Below, one piece after another: positions 57,720 through 64,000 of a stretch of 64,000 bases of DNA (position 1 is its first letter; the number at the start of each line of letters is the position of its first letter). The translations under genes and the position numbers were made by a program. The notes beneath the pieces are model-generated. The model was not told the DNA's origin. It was given only the letters and a program-made list of their open reading frames with translations, and ran no database searches. Source of the DNA: Virgifigura deserti (GTDB lineage Bacteria > Pseudomonadota > Alphaproteobacteria > Dongiales > Dongiaceae); NCBI GenBank assembly GCA_003576685.1, contig QOZR01000001.1:62001-126000 (forward strand), read 5' to 3'.

Positions 57720-58857
57720 CTAACTTTTGGCCATGGCGCGCTTCGGTTGCGTATTCTTGCCGGCGGCCCGCGGGAAGAACAGATGCACGGAGGTACCGGT
57801 CCCCACCCGGCTCTCGATCTGCAAGTCGCCACCGACCTGCCGGACGAAGCCGTAGACCTGGCTCAGGCCGAGCCCGGTGCCGGTGTCCGCCTTGGTGGTG
57901 AAGAACGGGTCGAGCGCACGCTGCAGAACCTCAGGGCCCTGCCCTTCCCGTTGTCCGTTACGGTCACCCGGACGTAGTCTCCAGCTCGCAGCGCGTCGTC
58001 CCCGGACGCCGCAGCTACGCGCCGGTTCGTCGTCGCGATCCGCAACTCCCCGCCTGCGGGCATTGCGTCCTTAGCGTTGACAACAAGATTCAGCATCGCC
58101 GCATCGAACTGGCCGCGGTCGGTCAGGCAGGGTCACAGACCGGGCGCGAGAGCCAGCACGAGCCGCACATTCGGGCCGGCGGCGTGCCGCAGCAGGCTCT
58201 CGACCTCCTGCAGCATCCTGTTCGCATCCTCGGCCTGAATCCTGAGTTCCTGTCGGCGGGCGAACGCCAGCAGTTGACCAGTCAGTCGGCTTCCATGCGC
58301 CACGGCGTCCGTAATCATCTCCGTGATCTTTCGAACCTCGCCGTCGGCGCTGCGGCTGTGGATCAGGTCATGTGGCCGAGCGCCTCAAGCTTCTGCATCT
58401 GGGCCAGTCGCCTCCGCGCCCGCTCACGCTGACTCTGCTGCCGCAGCGTGACGATCATCAGGGTCGCCAGTAGAGCGGCGATCAATACGGCCACGGCAAC
58501 CCCGCCGGCGGCATTCCGTCGCTACTCGGCGAGCAGCGCATCCTTCGAGCCCCACGACGACCACGAACGGATACGGATCGAGCGCGCGATAGCTGATGAT
58601 GCGTGGGATCCCGTCGATGGCGCCTGCGCCGTGGAAGGTTCCGTGCGGTCGGTCCAAAGCCATAGCCCCAGCGCCAGCAGGGCCGCAATGAGGGCAACGC
58701 AACCGGCTATGACGATCAGCGCACCGGCCGGCCTGATGTAGCCCGATGCGTCGGATGACGGGGACGTCTCCCGTGCTTGCTGAGCCTTCCAATCAAACAG
58801 GGAATATCCCCTTTTTAGCCTGCCGCCCTTCGGGGGAGACGAGGCGCGGCCTGTCAT
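57720..58857 (-). pseudogene. sensor histidine kinase, multiply disrupted
   Basis: Pieces in order on the minus strand: N-terminal helix (ALIVIAGCVALIAALLALG), sensor fragment (DGIPRIISYRALDPYPFVVVVGL), a one-base shift, then DALLAE-stop-RRNAAGGVAV (TAG likely from a Trp codon), second helix, coiled coil ending QKLEALGHM, a deletion that removes the HDFNN phosphoacceptor box, GSRLTGQLLAFARRQ, N box NLVVNAKDAMPAGG, another shift, then FFTTKADTGTGLGLSQVYGF and TAG at 57722. At least four lesions. Non-functional. Confidence 0.88.
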
Positions 58858-59029
58858 GAAACGAATAGGTGTCGGTGACCGAGACGTTAACGAATCAGGT
58901 CGCCGAATCCCTCTTAGCCGATCCGACGGCCTCGTTCAACGGATCGGCGGAAGCGGCTGGATCGTCGCTTTCGATTGAAATGTCCCGCAGGCTTCCGCCA
59001 ATATCCTCGGCAGTCTCTCCGGACAGACG

Positions 59030-61381
59030 ATGTTCCGTATTCGCAAGATCCTCGACGACAGCACACCCGCGACCCAGTCGGTGATCCGGCAGGCACAGGA
59101 CATCTTGCGTGCGCAATTCTCGAAGATGCCGGAGTCGGAGATCGACAAGCTGTCCGAGCAGCTTCGCGATCCGCTGAAATTTCGCTTCCGAACGATCCTC
59201 TTCGTCGCGCAGGACGCCAGCGATCGGGTGAAGGGCGTGGCGGTTCTGCTGTATCTCTCCGATCTCGCGGCCTGCTATCTCGAAACGCTGTCGGCGACGC
59301 CGGGCGTGTCGGGCCGTGGCGTCGGAGCGGCGCTCTATCAGCGGGTGCGCGAGGAAGCCCGGGCGCTCGACGCGATGGGCTTGTTCTTCGAGACCCTGCC
59401 GGATGACCCCGCCTTATCGCGCGACGAGGCGATCCGCCGCCAGAATGAGGAACGGCTGAAGTTCTACGAGCGTTTCGGCGCCCGGCCGATCGCCGGCACC
59501 GCTTACGAGACACCGCTCCAGCCGGGAGGAGACAACCCGCCCTATCTCTGCTTCGACGCGTTGGATCGTCCGGACCTGCCGGGCCGCGAAGTGGTCCGCG
59601 GAATCGTGCGGGCGATTCTCGAGCGCAAATATGCCGGGGTCTGCCCGCCCACCTATATCGATCACGTCGTGCAGTCCTTCACCGACGATCCGATCCGGCT
59701 GCGGCCGCCCCGCTACAGCCGCAAGAGCCCGAGCCCGGCCGTCCGTCGGCAGGATCTGGCGCCCCATATCGCGCTGATCGTCAACGATCAGCACGACATC
59801 CACCATGTGCGCGACCGGGGTTACGTCGAGGCGCCAGTCCGGATCCCTTCGATCCTCGGCGATCTAGAGAGCACCGGGCTGTTCGAGCGGCTCCCGCCGA
59901 CCCGTTACGCCGAGACCCATATCCGCGCGGTCCATGACGGGGCGCTGGTCGATTATCTGCGGCGCGCCTGCGCGACGCTGGATGCCAAGCATTCGGTTTA
60001 TCCTTACGTGTTTCCGATCCGGAATGCCGCGCGCCCGCCGAAGGAACTGCCGCTGCGTGCCGGTTATTTCTGCATCGACACCTTCACGCCGCTGAACCGC
60101 AACGCCTATCTCGCGGCGCGGCGGGCGGTGGACTGCGCGCTGACGGCGGCCGATCGCGTCCTGCAGGGCGACCGCTTCGCCTATGCCCTCCTGCGGCCGC
60201 CCGGGCATCACGCCGAGCGGCGGTCGTTCGGCGGCTTCTGCTATTTCAACAACGCCGCGATTGCCGCTCATTATCTCAGCCGCTATGGGCGCGTCGCGGT
60301 GCTCGACATCGACTATCACCACGGCAATGGGACCCAGGACATCTTTTATCAGCGTCGCGACGTGCTGACGGTCTCGATCCACGGCCATCCGAGCTTCGCC
60401 TATCCTTATTTCAGCGGTTTCCGCGAGGAGGAGGGGGAGGGGCCGGGCGCCGGGTACAACCTGAACCTTCCGCTGCCGGAGACGATCACGCCGGAACGCT
60501 ATCGCGAGGCGCTGCAGCGCGCGCTGCAACGGATCGACCGCTTCGACCCCGCCTATCTCGTCGTCGCCCTTGGTCTCGACACCGGCCGCGGCGATCCGAC
60601 CGGAAGCTGGTCGAACCGGCCGGAGGACTTCTTCAGAATCGGCAGCAGCATCGGCGCGCAAGGCTTTCCCACCTTTATCGTCCAGGAAGGCGGCTATCGG
60701 GTCCGTACCCTCGGCGCCAACGCGCGGCAGTTCTTCGCCGGGCTCTGGGAGGGCGGCAAGCAGCCCCTGCGCAGCCTTCGCGCCCGGGCCGCCGCGGCAC
60801 CGAAGGCTGCGGCGCTCGCGCTGACCTGGCGGGACGCGGTGCGCGAAACCGATGTCGAAACCGTCCGCTCGCTCGCCGAGTCGACCGGCTTCTTCCATGC
60901 CGGCGAGATCGCCGTTATGGGCGACATGCTCGAAGACCGTCTGACCCGAGGCGGGGCGAGCGGCTACCATTTCCTCTTTGCCGAGCGCGCCGGGCAGCCG
61001 GTGGCCTTCGCCTGCTACGGACCGATTCCCGGCACCGACGGGCGCTTCGATCTCCATTGGATCGCCGTGCGCGGCGATCTCCGGCGTTCAGGAATCGGCG
61101 GCGCGGTCCTGCGGGAGGTCGAGCAGGGCTCTGCAGCGCTCGGCGCGGCGCGTCTCTATGTCGAGACGGCGACACGTGAGCAGTGCAGGCCGACGCGCCT
61201 GTTTTATCGCAAGAACGGCTATCGCAAGCTGGCCGATCTACCCGACTTCTATCGCGACGGCGAAGGCATGGCCATCTATGCGAAGAACCTGGCCGGAGAG
61301 CGGGTTGTGTCGGAGAGCAGGCCGCCGTCTATGACTGCGATGGATGCGACCGGCTCGCGGCGCCGCGACGCTCAAGCCTGA
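59030..61381 (+). CDS. GNAT - histone-deacetylase-like - GNAT triple fusion protein
   Basis: 783 residues, one open frame. Residues 1-175: GNAT acetyltransferase, acetyl-CoA loop SGRGVGAAL (94-102). Residues 245-580: arginase/deacetylase fold with His393-His394 (GHHAERR), zinc ligands Asp428 and His430 (LDIDYHHGNGT) and Asp517 (GLDTGRGDP), catalytic Tyr556 (QEGGY): all residues needed for deacetylation are present. Residues 595-755: second GNAT domain, loop RRSGIGGAVL (685-694). The three-domain order puts opposing activities (acetylation and deacetylation) on one chain. Substrate may be a protein lysine, polyamine or peptide. No signal peptide: cytoplasmic. Its end overlaps the next gene tail to tail. 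Confidence 0.9.
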   Translation: MFRIRKILDDSTPATQSVIRQAQDILRAQFSKMPESEIDKLSEQLRDPLKFRFRTILFVAQDASDRVKGVAVLLYLSDLAACYLETLSATPGVSGRGVGAALYQRVREEARALDAMGLFFETLPDDPALSRDEAIRRQNEERLKFYERFGARPIAGTAYETPLQPGGDNPPYLCFDALDRPDLPGREVVRGIVRAILERKYAGVCPPTYIDHVVQSFTDDPIRLRPPRYSRKSPSPAVRRQDLAPHIALIVNDQHDIHHVRDRGYVEAPVRIPSILGDLESTGLFERLPPTRYAETHIRAVHDGALVDYLRRACATLDAKHSVYPYVFPIRNAARPPKELPLRAGYFCIDTFTPLNRNAYLAARRAVDCALTAADRVLQGDRFAYALLRPPGHHAERRSFGGFCYFNNAAIAAHYLSRYGRVAVLDIDYHHGNGTQDIFYQRRDVLTVSIHGHPSFAYPYFSGFREEEGEGPGAGYNLNLPLPETITPERYREALQRALQRIDRFDPAYLVVALGLDTGRGDPTGSWSNRPEDFFRIGSSIGAQGFPTFIVQEGGYRVRTLGANARQFFAGLWEGGKQPLRSLRARAAAAPKAAALALTWRDAVRETDVETVRSLAESTGFFHAGEIAVMGDMLEDRLTRGGASGYHFLFAERAGQPVAFACYGPIPGTDGRFDLHWIAVRGDLRRSGIGGAVLREVEQGSAALGAARLYVETATREQCRPTRLFYRKNGYRKLADLPDFYRDGEGMAIYAKNLAGERVVSESRPPSMTAMDATGSRRRDAQA

Positions 61382-61652
61382 TCACAGGCGCGGCGTGGGT
61401 CGCCAGGATCGTGCGGCCGGCGTCTGTCAGCTTGCAGACGAGCCAATCCGGCTTCAGCGCGTTGGTGAACCAGGGCTCGGCCCAGCCCTGCTCGATGCAG
61501 CTTCGAATCGTTCGCTCATTGACGCGCTGCCCCCATTCGTCGAACAGCGGCAGCTTGCCGCCGGCTTGGTCCAGGCCGCGCGCCAGCCAATGCAGCTGGG
61601 TTGCCGATGGCTTGCCGTCGTTACCGGTCAGGGCTGCAAGTTTTTCCTGCAT
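61329..61652 (-). CDS. small unknown protein (winged-helix-like C-terminus)
   Basis: 107 residues from MQEKLAALTG; a longer frame from 61769 adds a basic stretch of 39 residues. Contains NDGKPSATQLHWLARGLDQ and ERTIRSCIEQGWAEPWFTN then CKLTDAGRTIL, which looks like a small winged-helix fold. Its 3' end overlaps the last 53 nt of the triple-fusion gene on the other strand. Family not recognised. Confidence 0.6.
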   Translation of the reverse strand: MQEKLAALTGNDGKPSATQLHWLARGLDQAGGKLPLFDEWGQRVNERTIRSCIEQGWAEPWFTNALKPDWLVCKLTDAGRTILATHAAPVIRLERRGAASRSHPSQS

Positions 61653-61855
61653 CTTTTGGTTCCACTGACGCCTCCGAGAACTTGATATTAGTGAGATTTT
61701 TCGGAACCGCCAACCCAGTTGGCGATTAAAACGCCGCCGTCGCGCCTGCGATTTCTTCCGATATCTCACTACTTTTCAGTAGCTCTCTGATTCGACACAG
61801 ATATTCTGAACCTCTGCGCCCGCAGTCTCATCCGGTCATCGACGGAGCCGTTCCC

Positions 61856-62569
61856 ATGCGCTTTCTCGTCCTTCAGCATATCCCGGTCGAGCATCCCGGC
61901 ATTTTCCGCGACTTCCTCGCGGCGGACGGCATCGCCTGGGATGCGGTCGAACTCGACGCCGGCGAGGCCATCCCCGCCCTCGACGGCTATGACGCGCTTT
62001 GGGTGATGGGCGGCCCCATGGATGTCTGGCAAGAGGCCGAGCACCCCTGGCTGGTCGCGGAAAAGCGCGCGATCCGCGAGGCGGTGGCGGGTCGCGGCAT
62101 GCCCTATCTCGGCCTCTGCCTCGGACACCAGTTGCTGGGCGAGGCGCTCGGGGGCCGCGTCGGGCCGATGGGGCGGGCGGAGGTCGGGGTCCTCGACGTG
62201 GATCTGACCGAGGCGGGCGCCGCCGATCCGCTGTTAACCGGCCTGCCGACGCGCTTCAAGGCGCTGCAGTGGCATGGCGCCGAGGTGGCGGAGGCGCCGC
62301 CGGGCGCGGTGGTGCTGGCGCGCTCACCGGCCTGCGGCGTCCAGGCGATCCGCGTCGGCCGGCGTGCCTATGGCCTGCAGTATCATGTCGAGCTCACCGC
62401 CGACACGGTGCGGGAATGGGGCGATGTCCCCGCCTACCGGTGCGCGCTCGAGCAGACGTTGGGCTCCGACGCCCTTCCACGCTTCGACGCCGAGGCCGGC
62501 CGGCATATGACCGATTTCAACCGGAGCGCGCGCCGTCTCTACGACAATTTCATGGCCTTGTTGCGCTGA
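61856..62569 (+). CDS. class I glutamine amidotransferase
   Basis: 237 residues. Triad: Cys88 in YLGLCLGHQLLG, His177 and Glu179 in GLQYHVEL. The GuaA-like single-domain type (MGGPMDVWQEAEHPWL) that hydrolyses glutamine or gamma-glutamyl compounds; some members process gamma-glutamyl polyamines. Tail-to-tail overlap of 20 nt with the sulfhydrylase gene. Confidence 0.92.
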   Translation: MRFLVLQHIPVEHPGIFRDFLAADGIAWDAVELDAGEAIPALDGYDALWVMGGPMDVWQEAEHPWLVAEKRAIREAVAGRGMPYLGLCLGHQLLGEALGGRVGPMGRAEVGVLDVDLTEAGAADPLLTGLPTRFKALQWHGAEVAEAPPGAVVLARSPACGVQAIRVGRRAYGLQYHVELTADTVREWGDVPAYRCALEQTLGSDALPRFDAEAGRHMTDFNRSARRLYDNFMALLR

Positions 62570-63863
62570 GGCCGAGCGCCTGGTCCAGATCGGCGATGAT
62601 GTCCTCGACGCTCTCGAGGCCAATCGACAGCCGCACCACCTCCGGTCCCGCACCAGCGGCCGTACGCTGCTCGTCGGTGAGCTGGCGGTGGGTCGTCGAG
62701 GCGGGGTGCAGGATCAGGCTGCGCGTGTCCCCGACATTGGCGAGGTGGGACAGGAGCTCGCAGGACTCGACCACCTTTACGCCCGCGTCATAACCACCCT
62801 TCACCCCGAAGGTGAAGACGGCGCCGGCGCCGCCCGGCATGTATTTCCGGGCAAGCGCGGCATAGGGGTTCGACGGCAGCCCGGCATAGGAGACCCAGTC
62901 GACGCGCGGATGCGCCTCGAGGAATCGGGCCACTGCGAGCGCGTTCTCACAATGCCGCTGCATGCGCAGGGGCAGGGTCTCGATGCCGGTCAGCGTCAGG
63001 AAGGCATTCATCGGCGACAGCGCCGGCCCGAGATCTCGCAGGCCGACCGCCTTGGTCTGCATGATCAGCGCCATGTCGCCGAAGGTCTCGTAAAAGCGCA
63101 GGCCATGATAGGCGGGCTCCGGCGCGGTGAGGGCGGGGAACTTGTCGTTCTGCGCCCAGTCGAACCGGCCCGAATCGACAAGCGCCCCGCCCATCGCATT
63201 GCCGTGGCCGCCGAGGAACTTGGTCGTCGAATGGACGACGATGTCGGCGCCCCATTCGATCGGCCGGCAGAGATAGGGCGTGGCGAGCGTATTGTCGACG
63301 ATCAGCGGGATGCCGGCGTCGCGGGCGATCCGGGCGATCGCCTCGATATCGGTCACGACGCCGCCCGGGTTGGCCAGGCTCTCGACGAAGATCGCCTTGC
63401 AGTTCGGCGTCAGCGCGCGGGCGAAGTTCTCCGGGTCGTCCGGATCGACGAAGATCGCATGCCAGTCGAACTTCGCGAAGGTCCGGCCGAACTGGGTGAG
63501 CGATCCGCCATAGAGCTTCCGCGAGGCGAGAAAGCTCTCGCCCGGCGCCATCAGCGCGAAGAAGGCGACGAGCTGGGCCGCATGGCCCGAAGCCGTCGCG
63601 GTGGCGCCGCGGCCGCCCTCCAGGCTGGCGACGCGCTCCTCCAGCGCCGCTACGGTCGGGTTGGTCAGGCGCGAATAGATGTAGCCGAAGGTCGACAGGT
63701 TGAAGAGTGACGCGGCGTGCTCGACATCGTCGAACACGTAGGCCGTCGTGTGATAGATCGGCATCGTCCGCGCGCCGGTCACCGGATCGGGCGGCGCGCC
63801 GGCGTGGATGGCGCGCGTCTCGAAGCCCGGCTGCCGGGGCTTGCCCTTCGTGTCTTCGCTCAT
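62550..63863 (-). CDS. metY: O-acetylhomoserine sulfhydrylase (aminocarboxypropyltransferase), copy 2
   Basis: 437 residues. PLP lysine in HSTTKFLGGHGNAMGG; PIYHTTAYVFDD, YSRLTNPTVAALEERVA, SGHAAQLVAFFALM and VDNTLATPYLCRP. Same family and length as the copy at 13995, but clearly divergent. Start overlaps the stop of the CoA-binding gene (ATGA), so the two are coupled. Confidence 0.94.
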   Translation of the reverse strand: MSEDTKGKPRQPGFETRAIHAGAPPDPVTGARTMPIYHTTAYVFDDVEHAASLFNLSTFGYIYSRLTNPTVAALEERVASLEGGRGATATASGHAAQLVAFFALMAPGESFLASRKLYGGSLTQFGRTFAKFDWHAIFVDPDDPENFARALTPNCKAIFVESLANPGGVVTDIEAIARIARDAGIPLIVDNTLATPYLCRPIEWGADIVVHSTTKFLGGHGNAMGGALVDSGRFDWAQNDKFPALTAPEPAYHGLRFYETFGDMALIMQTKAVGLRDLGPALSPMNAFLTLTGIETLPLRMQRHCENALAVARFLEAHPRVDWVSYAGLPSNPYAALARKYMPGGAGAVFTFGVKGGYDAGVKVVESCELLSHLANVGDTRSLILHPASTTHRQLTDEQRTAAGAGPEVVRLSIGLESVEDIIADLDQALGLSATRP

Positions 63864-64000
63864 ACGTTCAGCTTCCGCCGCTTGCTGGAGATGATGCCCG
63901 AATTGAACCCGCCCCAGCTCAGCTCGCCATGCAGCCGGCCGTACTCGATCTTCGGGCAGCGATTCATGACCACCGTCAGGCCGGCGGCTTCCGCCTTTGC
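63860..64000 (-). CDS. CoA-binding protein (YccU-like), C-terminal part
   Basis: The open frame leaves the window at the right edge. The visible 46 residues (TVVMNRCPKIEYGRL, then GGFNSGIISSKRRKLNV) match the end of the single-domain CoA-binding (Rossmann-like) proteins of the YccU type. TGA at 63862-63860 overlaps the next ATG. Companion of the sulfhydrylase gene. Confidence 0.88.
   Translation of the reverse strand, partial: AKAEAAGLTVVMNRCPKIEYGRLHGELSWGGFNSGIISSKRRKLNV

Overview
This window is a piece of a high-GC alphaproteobacterial chromosome, most like a Rhodospirillales-type, probably marine, lineage. The signs are a MucR/Ros regulator, an LdtR-type MarR regulator, the nrdR-ribD-ribE-ribBA-ribH-nusB-thiL block, the yceD-rpmF-plsX-fabH-ihfA-merR block, a K+-independent-type H+-pyrophosphatase, a TRAP permease, a Mg-type (not Zn-type) HemB, and recurrent palindromic repeats built around a 'cttcgacaagctca' core. 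No rRNA, CRISPR array, phage or transposase gene is visible. One tRNA gene (Pro, anticodon GGG) is present. LAYOUT. 1-6.3 kb: end of a TRAP large permease, a composite palindromic (MITE-like) element, malonyl-CoA decarboxylase, an ornithine-type decarboxylase, a DMT exporter and two overlapping alpha/beta hydrolases. 6.3-10.5 kb (minus): a PEP-CTERM secreted protein with a candidate sigma-54 promoter, then the set hemB-osmC-cyanophycinase-like lipoprotein. 10.6-14 kb: a MarR regulator with a palindromic operator, an efflux gene collapsed by an internal EmrA/EmrB deletion, a histidine-kinase tail remnant and an intact double-PAS hybrid kinase. 14-20 kb: O-acetylhomoserine sulfhydrylase, LdtR-type regulator, RodA, an enolase-superfamily dehydratase and an iron-type alcohol dehydrogenase. 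20-25.3 kb: a LysR-centred locus (DMT exporter, LysR, DddP-like M24 metalloenzyme, Tat-exported solute-binding protein) with one operator-like sequence occurring twice. 25.4-33 kb: glutaryl-CoA dehydrogenase and a complete liv branched-chain amino-acid ABC operon. 33-45 kb: MucR, RpiB, GlyA, NrdR, riboflavin synthesis, NusB, ThiL, a FliL-like protein, an MFS transporter and HppA. 45.4-50 kb: a LysR-controlled locus pairing a TmpA/BBOX-like Fe/2-oxoglutarate oxygenase with an HD-domain (PhnZ/TmpB-like) diiron oxygenase and a second Tat-exported solute-binding protein. 50-55.4 kb: BamE, a cytochrome bc1 chaperone, the fatty-acid/L32 block and tRNA-Pro. 55.4-58.9 kb: a decayed stretch with a frameshifted NhaP-type antiporter and a shattered sensor kinase around an intact trypsin-like lipoprotein. 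59-64 kb: a GNAT-deacetylase-GNAT triple fusion, a small unknown gene, a class I amidotransferase, a second O-acetylhomoserine sulfhydrylase and a CoA-binding protein. HOW GENES WORK TOGETHER. The most unusual items are (a) the single polypeptide carrying two acetyltransferase domains around an intact histone-deacetylase-type domain; (b) the two-oxygenase cassette, whose HD enzyme keeps all six metal ligands but lacks the Tyr/Glu pair of the phosphonate-cleaving enzymes, suggesting a new substrate; and (c) the DddP-like enzyme, which keeps all six DddP metal ligands at identical spacing but lacks the residues proposed for DMSP cleavage. Loci b and c have the same design (GcvA-like LysR, a metal-dependent catabolic enzyme, an orphan family-5 solute-binding protein with a twin-arginine signal and no permease nearby), so they may be two modules for taking up and breaking down unusual small organic compounds.
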